Assembly (NCBI RefSeq): GCF_000787775.1
Contig: NZ_BBPM01000041.1
Location: 37,046 to 71,555 of the forward strand
Source: Streptacidiphilus carbonis
GTDB taxonomy: Bacteria > Actinomycetota > Actinomycetes > Streptomycetales > Streptomycetaceae
DNA length: 34,510 nt
Direction: 5' to 3'
Shown here piece after piece: positions 22,946 through 31,129 of the stretch. The position numbers and the translations under genes are program-made. A model generated the notes under the pieces. It made no database searches. It saw only the letters and a list, made by a program, of their open reading frames with translations, and was not told the DNA's origin. Positions within the stretch are counted from its first letter, which is position 1, and the number at the start of each line of letters is the position of its first letter.

Positions 22946-23010
22946 GAGCCGACGTCAGCTCAGATCGGCTCAGGTCGGCCCAGCTCAGGTCGGCCCAGCT
23001 CAGCTCAGCT
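22946..23010. repeat. Degenerate CTCAG/GGTCGGCC tandem repeat between convergent genes
   Basis: A run of imperfect CAGCTCAGGTCGGCC units (two near-perfect 15-mers at about 22969-22998) with flanking CAGCTCAGCT copies, spanning the gap between the multicopper oxidase and decarboxylase genes and the last decarboxylase codons. GAGCCGA (22946-22952) and TCGGCTC (22965-22971) can form a hairpin that may act as a terminator. Confidence 0.6.
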
Positions 23011-24427
23011 TCGCGAGGAGGTCCGCGCCCGCCGCGCGGGCCTCCTCGATCAGCGCTGCCAGATCCTGCTCCGACACGGCCGGGTTGATCAGGCAGGCCC
23101 GGACCGCTTCGCGGCCGTCCAGCAGGGTACCGGTGACGAACGTGCGCCCGCGCTCCTGGACCGCCACCGACAGCGCCTTGTTGACCTGCTCCAGCTGTTC
23201 GGCGGACACCCCGGCAGGGGCGTAGCGGAAGGCGGCGATGGAGCTCTCAACCTCGGCCATCAGCTCCAACTCGGGGTCTGCGGCGACCAGTTCACCGAGT
23301 CGCCGAGCCATCGCGGTGCAGTGTGCGACATCGCGGGTGATGCCGTCACGGCCCGAGGCGGCGATGGTCGCCCAGACCTTGAGCGAGCGGAACGGCCGGG
23401 TCTGCTCGATGCCGTACTCGGAGAACCAGCCCAGGCCGCCGGCGTTCTCGTCCCTGAGGTAGGAGGGGACCAGGCTGAAGGTGCCGCGCAGCTCCACCGG
23501 GTCGCGGACCAGGACGCAGCCGCAGTCGACCGGGACGCCCAGCCACTTGTGCGGGTCCAGCGCCAGCGAGTCGGCCCGGTCCAGTCCGGCGTAGCGGTCG
23601 GCGATCACCGGGTCCAGTACGCCGAAGGCCCCGTAAGCGCCGTCGACGTGCAGCCACAGCCGCTCCTCGGCGCAGACGTCGGCGATGGCGGCCAGGTCGT
23701 CCACGGCGCCGGTGTTGACCGTCCCGGCGGAGGCGACGGCGAGGAAGGGGTGCAGCCCGGCGGTCCGGTCGGCCTTGATCTGCTCCCGCAGCGCGGCGGG
23801 GTCCAGATGCCCGGCCGCGTCGGTGGCGACCACCCGAAGGGCGCGGCCGCCCAGTCCGAGCAGTTCGACGGCCTTGCGGACACAGGAGTGGGTCTCCGCG
23901 CTGACATAGCCGACCAGCGGGGGCAGCGCCGCCAGGCCCTCTGCGCGAACGTCGACGCCCAGCCGCCGGGCGGCCCGGTTGCGGGCGGTACCGAGGGCCA
24001 CGATCGTCGCCATGGAGGCGCCGGAAGTCAGCAGTCCCGCGCCGGCCGGGTGCGGGAACCCGGCGAGCTCGGCTATCCAGCGCACCACCGTGCGCTCCAG
24101 GTGGACGTCGGCGTGGTCGCCGCCGGCCGAGCTGGGGTTCATCGCGGCGGCGGCCAGCGCCGCCAGCACCCCGGCCGGGGCGGGGGCGGCGTTCACCCAG
24201 CCGAAGAAGCGGGGGTGCCCGTTGCCCATCGGGTACGGCAGCACGTCCCCGCCGATGTCCGCGACCAGCTCGTCCAGACCCCGGCCGCCCTGCGGCAGCG
24301 GCAGCGTCAGCAGCCGCTCGCGGGCGGCGGGGTCCATCGCCTGCCAGACCGGTCCGTCGGGCAGTCCGCCCAGGTAGTCGGCCAGCAGGTCCACAGCGGC
24401 GTGACCCGCCGTACGGAAGTCGTTCAT
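23000..24427 (-). CDS. PLP-dependent group II decarboxylase (aromatic-L-amino-acid decarboxylase-like)
   Basis: A 475-residue fold-type I enzyme. K294 in DPHKWLGVP is the PLP Schiff-base lysine, D262 in HVDGAYGAF contacts the pyridine nitrogen, H180 in SAETHSCVRKA is the ring-stacking His, and HPRFFGWVN and NPSSAGGDHADVHLE are the N-terminal substrate-side segments. Length and order fit tyrosine/tryptophan/DOPA decarboxylase-like proteins; exact substrate is unknown and aldehyde-synthase activity is possible. ATG 24427 begins MNDFRTAGHAAVDLLADYL, the usual N-terminal helix; the longer upstream frame has no ribosome site or family similarity. Confidence 0.9.
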   Translation of the reverse strand: MNDFRTAGHAAVDLLADYLGGLPDGPVWQAMDPAARERLLTLPLPQGGRGLDELVADIGGDVLPYPMGNGHPRFFGWVNAAPAPAGVLAALAAAAMNPSSAGGDHADVHLERTVVRWIAELAGFPHPAGAGLLTSGASMATIVALGTARNRAARRLGVDVRAEGLAALPPLVGYVSAETHSCVRKAVELLGLGGRALRVVATDAAGHLDPAALREQIKADRTAGLHPFLAVASAGTVNTGAVDDLAAIADVCAEERLWLHVDGAYGAFGVLDPVIADRYAGLDRADSLALDPHKWLGVPVDCGCVLVRDPVELRGTFSLVPSYLRDENAGGLGWFSEYGIEQTRPFRSLKVWATIAASGRDGITRDVAHCTAMARRLGELVAADPELELMAEVESSIAAFRYAPAGVSAEQLEQVNKALSVAVQERGRTFVTGTLLDGREAVRACLINPAVSEQDLAALIEEARAAGADLLAKLS

Positions 24428-24555
24428 ACCGATGATCGTACGGTGGGGCGATGGGGGCGGCCGTGCTGACCCACCCCGCGAGGGCGCCACTGCTCGCGGC
24501 GGCAGCGCTCTGACCTGTGTCGCAGCTGTGATCGCAGAACGCGCACAACTGGGGG

Positions 24556-24620
24556 ACGCGCGTAGAGAAAAGGACATGACAAGTTAACCGGATCCCACTT
24601 CCGTCAAGTTCTACGCGCGT
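24556..24620. promoter_or_regulatory. Widely spaced 11-bp inverted repeat upstream of the phospholipase gene
   Basis: ACGCGCGTAGA (24556-24566) and TCTACGCGCGT (24610-24620) are perfect reverse complements 43 bases apart, ending 64 bases before the start codon. The AT-richer stretch between them (TAGAGAAAAGGACATGAC, AAGTTAACC) probably holds the promoter. The arms may be paired operators or a leader stem. Confidence 0.5.
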
Positions 24621-24684
24621 GGTTCTTCGGTTGGCACGCCGGCCCGCCGGGGCTGACGAACCATCACATACCCAGGGAGAAACG

Positions 24685-25668
24685 ATGATCCGGACCACCC
24701 TGCGTCGCGCCGGAACCATCCTCGCGGCCTGCGCGGCAGCGCTCGGCACCGCCCTGCCCGCCCACGCCGCCGGCACCTACACGGCGTTCGCCTTCTCGCT
24801 CACCAGCACCGAGCCGACGATCTACAACTTCATCAACTCGGCCACCAGCACGCTCGACATGACGATGTACGAGCTCAGCGACAGCACCGCGGTGGCGGAC
24901 CTGGTCGCGCGCGAGAAGGCCGGGGTGACCGTGCGGGTCATCCTGGACGGCACGAGGACCTCCGTCAACGGCTCCGCCTACTCCACGCTCAAGGCAGCCG
25001 GCGTCGGCGTCGTCTACTCCTCCAGCAGCTACGTCTACACCCACCAGAAGACCATCACGGTCGACGGCGCCGAGTCGCTGGTCCTCACCGGCAACCTCAC
25101 CTCGAAGTACTACACGACCAGCCGCGACTACGGCGTCTTCGACACCGACAGCACCGACGTCGCCGCCATCGAGAAGGTCTTCGACGCGGACTACGCCCAC
25201 ACCGCGATCACCCCGGGCGACGGCGACAACCTGACCTGGTCGCCCACCGACTCGCAGACCCGGCTGCTCAGCGTCATCAACGGCGCCACCAGGACCCTGG
25301 ACGTCGAGGAGGAGGAGTTCAGCGACAGTGCCGTGGTCAACGCGATCGTGGCCCGGGCCAAGGCCGGCGTGACCGTGCGCGTCGTGCTGGAGTACCCGTC
25401 GGACTACTCCTCCGAGGTCTCCGCCGTGAAGGCGGCCGGCGGCACGGTGCGCGGCTACTCCTCCAGCACCGGGTACTACATCCACGCCAAGGCGATCGTC
25501 GCCGACTACGGCCTGTCCACCGCGAAGGTGGAGGCCGGCTCCATGAACATCACCAGCAACTCGCTCGGCAACAACCGCGAGCTGGGCATCATCCTCACCG
25601 ACACCGGCGTCGAGGGCGTCATCGAGACCGCCTTCGCCTCCGACTACTCCGGCGGTGCCTCGGCCTGA
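24685..25668 (+). CDS. Secreted phospholipase D-like protein
   Basis: A 327-residue protein with a Sec signal peptide (residues 1-28, cleavage likely after AHA) and two HKD half-sites. The first is H120-Q-K-T-I-T-V-D, the second H267-A-K-A-I-V-A-D, each followed by the Asn of the motif (GNLTS and GSMNITSNS). This places it in the PLD superfamily, which hydrolyses phosphodiester bonds through a His-phosphoenzyme. It is smaller than classical Streptomyces PLDs (about 500 residues), so it could be a phospholipase or a nuclease-like member. ATG 24685 has GGGAGAAA just upstream. Confidence 0.88.
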   Translation: MIRTTLRRAGTILAACAAALGTALPAHAAGTYTAFAFSLTSTEPTIYNFINSATSTLDMTMYELSDSTAVADLVAREKAGVTVRVILDGTRTSVNGSAYSTLKAAGVGVVYSSSSYVYTHQKTITVDGAESLVLTGNLTSKYYTTSRDYGVFDTDSTDVAAIEKVFDADYAHTAITPGDGDNLTWSPTDSQTRLLSVINGATRTLDVEEEEFSDSAVVNAIVARAKAGVTVRVVLEYPSDYSSEVSAVKAAGGTVRGYSSSTGYYIHAKAIVADYGLSTAKVEAGSMNITSNSLGNNRELGIILTDTGVEGVIETAFASDYSGGASA

Positions 25669-25690
25669 CCCCGCACCAGGGCGCCGCCGA

Positions 25691-25717
25691 TGTCACAACC
25701 GGGGCGGCTGCTCTGTC
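25691..25717 (+). promoter_or_regulatory. ECF41-type sigma factor promoter
   Basis: TGTCACA (25691-25697), exactly 16 bases, then TGTC (25714-25717). The known ECF41 target promoter is TGTCACA-N16-CGTC, so only one -10 base differs. The start codon follows within about 9 bases of the -10, implying a nearly leaderless message. ECF41 targets are typically oxidoreductases or epimerases, and the gene here fits. Confidence 0.65.
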
Positions 25718-25725
25718 CTACGGGT

Positions 25726-26514
25726 ATGGACACATCGAAGAAGCAGATGCGGGTGGCGGTCGCGGGCGGGACCGGAGTGGTCGGACGCCTGGTGGTGGCG
25801 GCGCTGGAGGCCGAGGGGCACGAGGCGGTGGTGCTCTCTCGCTCGAAGGGGGTCGACCTGACCACCGGTGCCGGGCTGGACCGGGCGTTGGACGGCGTGG
25901 GCGCGGTGATCGACGTCAGCAACACGATCACGATCCGGAGGAGCACGGCGGTCAGCTTCTTCGAGCGGGCCGCCGGGCACCTGCTCGCGGCGGGGACGAA
26001 GGCCGGGGTGTCGCACCATGTCGCACTGTCGATCGTGGGGTGCGACCGGGTCGGACTGGGCTACTACGCAGGGAAGGTCCGGCAGGAGGAGCTGGTGCTG
26101 GCCGGGCCGGTGCCGGGCAGTGTGCTCCGGGCCACGCAGTTCCACGAGTTCGCGGCGCAGCTGCTGGAGCGGGGCGGCCCCATGCCGTTCGTGCTGGCGC
26201 CGAGGATGCGCAGCCAGCCGGTCGCCGCGAGCGAGGTGGCGACGGCCCTGGTGGAGCTGGCCACCGGCGACCCGGTCGGGATGGCGCCGGATCTGGCCGG
26301 TCCCGAGGTGAGGGAGATGTCCGACCTGGTACGGGCCGTGCTCCGGGCCCGCGGCAGCCGCCGCCCGGTGCTGAGCCCGCGCCTGCCCGGCGCGGTCGGC
26401 CGCGCGATGCTCGGCAGCGGCCTCCTCCCGTCCGCCCCCGGCCCGCGCGGCACCCAGACCTTCGAGCAGTGGCTCCTCGCCGACACGGCCGCACACGCCG
26501 GCACCCGGCGCTGA
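25726..26514 (+). CDS. NAD(P)-binding protein, NmrA/atypical SDR-like
   Basis: A 262-residue Rossmann-fold protein. The dinucleotide motif is VAVAGGTGVVGRLVVAAL (residues 10-27, GGxGxxG). A short second strand with VVLSRSKGVDL follows, then VGAVIDVSNTI and VSHHVALSIVGCDRV, and GYYAGKVRQEELVL with the active-site-like Tyr-x-x-x-Lys spacing (YYAGK) of extended or atypical SDRs. The C-terminal half is the substrate domain, function unknown. ATG 25726 follows an ECF41-like promoter almost immediately, so expression probably depends on an ECF41 sigma encoded elsewhere, in response to an unknown signal. Confidence 0.85.
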   Translation: MDTSKKQMRVAVAGGTGVVGRLVVAALEAEGHEAVVLSRSKGVDLTTGAGLDRALDGVGAVIDVSNTITIRRSTAVSFFERAAGHLLAAGTKAGVSHHVALSIVGCDRVGLGYYAGKVRQEELVLAGPVPGSVLRATQFHEFAAQLLERGGPMPFVLAPRMRSQPVAASEVATALVELATGDPVGMAPDLAGPEVREMSDLVRAVLRARGSRRPVLSPRLPGAVGRAMLGSGLLPSAPGPRGTQTFEQWLLADTAAHAGTRR

Positions 26515-26545
26515 GCCCGTCCGCTCCGCCGTGAACGCCGCCGGC

Positions 26546-27031
26546 TCAGCCGCGGGGTTCGGGGAGGGCTATGGCGTCGGTGGGTGGGCCGGGGTTGGGG
26601 CGGCGGGGTTCTCGGTCGCCGGCAGTGGGTGGGATGCCGTCGGGGCCGTTGCCGCGGGTGCGCGGGCGGTGGAGGCGGTCGGCGAGGTAGCGCATCGGGG
26701 CGCTGAGGGCGATGACCACCGAGTGGTGGGTGACGACCCGGAGGAACTGGCGGGGGCCTCCCAGGTGGCCGCCGTAGTTCGGCGGACGGAGGCCCCGTCG
26801 GCCCCCGGGCAGGTCGGCGCGCTGGAGCGGGTAGGCGATGAACGGCCACAGCGGCAGCAGTGCCAGGACCGCCAGATTGATCATCAGCGCCCGGACCGGG
26901 TGGCGGCGGCGGACCGGGTGACGGCGGCGCGCGGCGCGGTAGTGGTGACGCCGGGCCAGGTCGTTGATGTCATGCTCGGCCCATGGCGTGCGGCCCAGCA
27001 GCTGACGGAGCGGGCGGGGAAGTGACGGCAT
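26546..27031 (-). CDS. Small membrane-associated hypothetical protein
   Basis: A 161-residue protein. A basic N-terminal region with Arg/His repeats (RRHHYRAARRRHPVRRRHPVR, residues 27-47) leads into one membrane helix (LMINLAVLALLPLWPFIAYPL, about 49-69), then possibly a second weak helix (THHSVVIALSAPMRYLADRL). The C-terminal 45 residues are Pro/Arg-rich and disordered. ATG 27031 has GGAGG 6 bases upstream. I do not recognise a family. It is convergent with the preceding gene and divergent from the lnt gene. Confidence 0.65.
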   Translation of the reverse strand: MPSLPRPLRQLLGRTPWAEHDINDLARRHHYRAARRRHPVRRRHPVRALMINLAVLALLPLWPFIAYPLQRADLPGGRRGLRPPNYGGHLGGPRQFLRVVTHHSVVIALSAPMRYLADRLHRPRTRGNGPDGIPPTAGDREPRRPNPGPPTDAIALPEPRG

Positions 27032-27151
27032 ATCAGGCCTCCTTGGCTCCAAGGGTGCCCCCGGACTGCTCCGATCGGAAGCGGTTCCCGTGTTCGAAGT
27101 GCTGATCAGGGGGAATGCGTCGACACTGGGGTGTGGTGACTGAGGAGAGGG

Positions 27152-28810
27152 ATGCAGGTGCGGAGTGTTGCGGGGCGGGGGTCCGGTGGTGACCCGGCCG
27201 AGGCGGGCGGCTTCGGCGGACAGGCCGAGCGGGGCGGACAGGCCGTTGTGACCGAGGAGGGCGGGGCGGAGCCCGTGCCCGACCCCGGGCCGGGCCGCCG
27301 GGAGCGGCTGCGCCGACTGGCGCGCCGTTCGCGGATGCCGCTGCTCGCCGCCGGGACCGGGGCGCTGCCGGTGCTGGTCTTCCCCACCGTCGGCTGGTGG
27401 TGGTTCGCCTATGTCTGCCTGGTGCCGCTGATGCTGGTGCTGCGGACCGCCCCGGACCGGCGGCGGGCCATGGTGCTCGGCTGGTGGGGCGGGATCGGCT
27501 TCCTGGTCGGGGTGATGAGCTGGCTGATCCCCACGCTCAGCGTGGCGATCCTGGTGCTCGCCGCGCTGCTCGGGCTGTTCTGGGCGCCGTGGGGCTGGCT
27601 GGTGTGGCGGCTGCTGCGCGGCAGCCCGCACGCGGGGCGGGCGGCGGCGGCCGTGGTGCTGGTGCCGTGCGGCTGGTTGGCCATCGAGACCATCCGCTCC
27701 TGGCAGTACCTCGGCGGTCCGTGGGGACTGCTCGGAGCCAGCCAGTACCAGCGGCATGCGGCGCTGGTGCTGGCCTCGGTCGGCGGCGTGTGGCTGGACA
27801 GCCTGTTCATCGTGGCGGTGAACACCGCCGTGGTGGTGCTGATCGCGGGCTGGGGCCGTTCCGCCGTGGCCTACGGCACCCTGCTGGCGCTCGCCGGCTG
27901 CACCGCGGCGGCACTGGCCTGGGCGCCGCAGCCCCGGCTGACCGGTGCGGCAGCCACTGTCGCCGTGGTCCAGCCCGGCGGTTCGTCCGACCTGGACAAC
28001 CGTACCGAGAACGGCGAGCAGCTCACCCGCGCGCTCATCGGCACCCGTCCCGACCTGGTGGTCTGGGGCGAGAGCAGCCTCGGCTACGACCTGGGGGACC
28101 GTCCGGACCTGACCGCCCAGCTGGCCGTGCTGTCCCATCAGCTCGGCGCGGACCTGCTGGTCAATGTGGACGCGGCCCGACCCAACGGGGCGATCTACAA
28201 GAGCTCGGTGCTGATCGGCCCGCAAGGGCTGACCGGGCAGCGCTACGACAAGATCCGGCTGGTGCCGTTCGGCGAGTACATCCCGATGCGCCCGGCGCTG
28301 GGCTGGATCACCTCGTTCTCCAAGGCCGCCGCGGTGGACCGGCGCCGGGGCACCACCCCGGTGATCATGACTGTGCCGCGGCCGGAGGGCGGGACGCTGA
28401 CGATCGGGCCGCTGGTGTGCTTCGAGTCGGCGTTCCCCGACATGAGCCGGGCCCTGGTGAACCGGGGTGCGCAGGTGGTGGTGGTGCAGTCGTCCACCTC
28501 GACGTTCCAGGGGACCGCGGCGCCCGAGCAGCACGCCTCGCTGGCCGCGTTCCGGGCCGCCGAGACCGGCCGCCCGGTGGTGCAGGCGACGCTCACCGGT
28601 GTCAGTACCGCCTACGACCCGCTGGGACGCCAGGTCGGCCGGGCGCTGGGCACCGACGACCGGGGGAGCCTGGAGTACCGTATGCCGCTGGCGACCGGCT
28701 CCACCCTGTACGACCGCTGGGGCAACTGGGTGCCGGCCGGCTGCTGCCTGCTGCTGGTGGTCGCGGCGGGCGGCTGGGTGCTGCTGGAGTGGCGGAACCG
28801 ACGCCCCTGA
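27152..28810 (+). CDS. lnt: Apolipoprotein N-acyltransferase
   Basis: A 552-residue membrane enzyme. Residues about 62-255 hold six membrane helices. Residues 265-510 form the nitrilase-like domain with the catalytic triad E307 (VVWGESS), K367 (YDKIRLVPFGEY) and C423 (LVCFES), and a last helix lies near 530-550. Lnt adds the third acyl chain to the N-terminal Cys of lipoproteins; in actinobacteria it acts in the plasma membrane on Lsp-processed lipoproteins. The N-terminal 60 residues are a polar extension of doubtful reality. The ATG has GAGGAGAGGG directly before it; a GTG at 27248 just before the helices is an alternative start. Confidence 0.9.
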   Translation: MQVRSVAGRGSGGDPAEAGGFGGQAERGGQAVVTEEGGAEPVPDPGPGRRERLRRLARRSRMPLLAAGTGALPVLVFPTVGWWWFAYVCLVPLMLVLRTAPDRRRAMVLGWWGGIGFLVGVMSWLIPTLSVAILVLAALLGLFWAPWGWLVWRLLRGSPHAGRAAAAVVLVPCGWLAIETIRSWQYLGGPWGLLGASQYQRHAALVLASVGGVWLDSLFIVAVNTAVVVLIAGWGRSAVAYGTLLALAGCTAAALAWAPQPRLTGAAATVAVVQPGGSSDLDNRTENGEQLTRALIGTRPDLVVWGESSLGYDLGDRPDLTAQLAVLSHQLGADLLVNVDAARPNGAIYKSSVLIGPQGLTGQRYDKIRLVPFGEYIPMRPALGWITSFSKAAAVDRRRGTTPVIMTVPRPEGGTLTIGPLVCFESAFPDMSRALVNRGAQVVVVQSSTSTFQGTAAPEQHASLAAFRAAETGRPVVQATLTGVSTAYDPLGRQVGRALGTDDRGSLEYRMPLATGSTLYDRWGNWVPAGCCLLLVVAAGGWVLLEWRNRRP

Positions 28811-28906
28811 CCCGGATGGCCGCCTCTGACCCGGATGCGCGAGATCCTGCCCGATTCCGGGCAGGATTCTTGGTTCCGACGGCCTGGATGCGTAAGGTCA
28901 CTGCTT

Positions 28907-29215
28907 GTGCCCAGTCCTGCCCGCGCCACCGCGCCGACGTCTCCCGCCGCGTCCGCCGTACCCGATGATCTGCTCGACCATCTGGCCCGCACCACGGCCC
29001 TCGGGCCCAACGAGGCGGCGCGGGTCGTCGCCGACGTCCTCGCCTACTTCGCCGAGAGCGCCGAGGAGTACGTGCGCCGCAGGCACGGCGAGCTGAAGGC
29101 GCGCGGGCTGACCAACGACCGGATCTTCGAGCGGATCGGCGCGGAGCTGCCGCAGCGGCGGGTGCGCGCGCCGGAGCTGTCCGCCCGGCAGCTGCGCCGG
29201 CTCGTCTACGGCTGA
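28907..29215 (+). CDS. Conserved small protein upstream of glmS
   Basis: A 102-residue protein, all-helical after a disordered N terminus: DDLLDHLARTTALGPNEAARVVADVLAYFAESAEEYVRRRHGELKARGLTNDRIFERIGAELPQRRV ending ARQLRRLVYG. The helix pattern with the G-L-T-N-D-x-I-F turn is conserved in proteins of this size as I remember them, but I cannot give a function. GTG 28907 is the likely start because it marks the beginning of the compositionally typical protein; ATG 28835 is a weaker candidate. It lies 87 bases before glmS on the same strand. Confidence 0.65.
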   Translation: MPSPARATAPTSPAASAVPDDLLDHLARTTALGPNEAARVVADVLAYFAESAEEYVRRRHGELKARGLTNDRIFERIGAELPQRRVRAPELSARQLRRLVYG

Positions 29216-29302
29216 GCCGGACCGGGACGACCGGTCCGTCCCTCTGCCGGGTTCACCCTCACCCTCCACCCTCAGACTCACCCACGACATAAGGAGTCCT
29301 GT

Positions 29303-31129
29303 ATGTGCGGAATCGTCGCCTACATCGGTCCCAGGGACGCCGCGCCCATCCTGCTGGAGGGACTCCAGCGCCTCGAGTACCGCGGCTACGACTCCGCCGG
29401 GGTCGCCGTCGCCGCCAAGGGCGGGCTCAAGGTCCGCAAGAGCAAGGGCCGGGTCGGAGAGCTGGCCGCCCTGGTACCGGCCCGTTTCTCCGGCAAGGCC
29501 GGCATCGGGCACACCCGCTGGGCCACCCACGGCGAGCCCAGTGACGCCAACTCGCACCCGCACCTGGACGGCGCCGAGCGCATCGCCGTGGTGCACAACG
29601 GGATCATCGAGAACGCCGAGGAACTGCGCGCCAAGCTGGTCGCCGACGGCTGCGTGTTCGCCTCGGAGACCGACACCGAGGTGCTCTCGCACCTGATCGC
29701 GAGCCTCGCCACCGAGGGCGTCGAGCTGGAGGACGCCGTGCGGGCCGCCCTCAAGCACGTCGTCGGCACCTACGGCATCGCCGTGCTGGACGCCGAGCAG
29801 CCCGACCGGATCGTGGTGGCCCGCAACGGCAGCCCGATCGTGCTGGGCATCGGCGAGAAGGAGATGTTCGCGGCCTCCGACGTCTCCGCCCTGGTCCGCT
29901 ACACCCGCCAGGTGGTCCACCTGGACGACGGCGAGCTGGCGACGGTGCGCGCCGACGGCTTCAACACCTTCACCCAGGAGGACGCCCGGGCCACCGCCAA
30001 GCAGCCCTCCACCGTGGACTGGGAGGAAGCCTCCTACGACACCGGCGGCCACGCCCACTTCCTGCTCAAGGAGATCCACGAGCAGCCCACCTCGGTGGAG
30101 CGCACTCTCAGCGGCCGGGTCGACGAGCGGTTCTCCACCGCCCATCTGGGCGGCCTCAACATGGACGCCCGCGAGGCGCGGGCCTTCACCCGGGTGAAGA
30201 TCCTCGGCTGCGGCTCCGCCTACTACTCCGGCGAGCTGGGCGCCCAGCTGATCGAGGAGCTGGCCCGGATCCCCGCCCACGCCGAGCCTGCCTCCGAGTT
30301 CCGCTACCGCAACCCGGTGATCGAGGCGGACACCCTCTACATCGCGGTCAGCCAGTCGGGCGAGACCTACGACACCCTGGCCGCCGTGCAGGAGATCAAG
30401 CGCAAGGGCGGACGGGTCCTCGGCGTCGTCAACACCGTGGGCAGCGCCATCGCCCGGGAGTGCGACGGCGGGATGTACCTGCACGCAGGTCCGGAGATCT
30501 CGGTCGCCTCGACCAAGGCGTTCACCTCCACCTCCATCGCCTTCGCGCTGATCGCGCTGCACCTGGGCCGGGTCCGCGACCTGTCCCCGGCGGACGGCCG
30601 GCGGATCTGCGCCGGACTGAAGGCCATCCCGGACCAGATCCGGGAGATCCTGGCGCAGGAGAAGGAGATCGAGGAGCTGGCCGCCAAGTACGCGGACCAC
30701 CCCGGGATGATGTTCGTCGGCCGGGTGCGCGGCTGGCCGGTGGCCCGCGAGGGTGCGCAGAAGCTCAAGGAGGTCTCCTACGTCCACGCCGAGGCCTACC
30801 CGGCGAGCGAGCTCAAGCACGGCCCGCTGGCGCTGATCGGCCCGGACCTGCCGACCGTCGCGGTGGTCCCGGACGACGAGCTGCTGGAGAAGAACCTCAC
30901 CACGCTGGGCGAGATCCGGGCCCGCCGCGGCCCGGTGCTGATGGTCGGCCACACCCGTCCGGACGCCAAGCTCGCCGAGGACGCCATCCTGGTGCCCAAG
31001 AACGAGCCCGAGCTGGACCCGATCCTGCTCGGCATCCCGCTCCAGCTGTTCGCCTACTACGCGGCGGTGGCGCTGGAGCGGGACGTCGACAAGCCGAGGA
31101 ACCTGGCGAAGAGCGTCACCGTCGAGTAG
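29303..31129 (+). CDS. glmS: Glutamine--fructose-6-phosphate aminotransferase (isomerizing)
   Basis: A 608-residue enzyme that makes glucosamine-6-phosphate for peptidoglycan. The N-terminal Ntn glutaminase starts MCGIVAYIG, where Cys2 is the nucleophile after Met removal, and RWATHGEPSDANSHPH and HNGIIEN are substrate sites. Two SIS sugar-isomerase domains follow (ILGCGSAYYSGELGAQLIEELARIPAHAEPASEFRYR and SQSGETYDTLAAV; FVGRVRGWPVAREGAQKLKEVSYVHAEAYPASELKHGPLALI). The C-terminal DKPRNLAKSVTVE is the invariant tail. AAGGAG precedes the start. I see no glmS ribozyme core in the 87-base leader. Its last 14 bases overlap the convergent next gene. Confidence 0.97.
   Translation: MCGIVAYIGPRDAAPILLEGLQRLEYRGYDSAGVAVAAKGGLKVRKSKGRVGELAALVPARFSGKAGIGHTRWATHGEPSDANSHPHLDGAERIAVVHNGIIENAEELRAKLVADGCVFASETDTEVLSHLIASLATEGVELEDAVRAALKHVVGTYGIAVLDAEQPDRIVVARNGSPIVLGIGEKEMFAASDVSALVRYTRQVVHLDDGELATVRADGFNTFTQEDARATAKQPSTVDWEEASYDTGGHAHFLLKEIHEQPTSVERTLSGRVDERFSTAHLGGLNMDAREARAFTRVKILGCGSAYYSGELGAQLIEELARIPAHAEPASEFRYRNPVIEADTLYIAVSQSGETYDTLAAVQEIKRKGGRVLGVVNTVGSAIARECDGGMYLHAGPEISVASTKAFTSTSIAFALIALHLGRVRDLSPADGRRICAGLKAIPDQIREILAQEKEIEELAAKYADHPGMMFVGRVRGWPVAREGAQKLKEVSYVHAEAYPASELKHGPLALIGPDLPTVAVVPDDELLEKNLTTLGEIRARRGPVLMVGHTRPDAKLAEDAILVPKNEPELDPILLGIPLQLFAYYAAVALERDVDKPRNLAKSVTVE

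Noticed and set aside
29216-29302. glmS ribozyme upstream of glmS
   Set aside because: The leader is 87 bases with no recognisable ribozyme core or its conserved pseudoknots, and the ribozyme is mainly a Firmicutes feature.
28898-30952. Long open frame of 684 codons on the minus strand opposite glmS
   Set aside because: High-GC codon bias leaves the antisense frame open; glmS on the plus strand is unmistakable and the antisense product is low-complexity Gly/Val/Asp/Leu.
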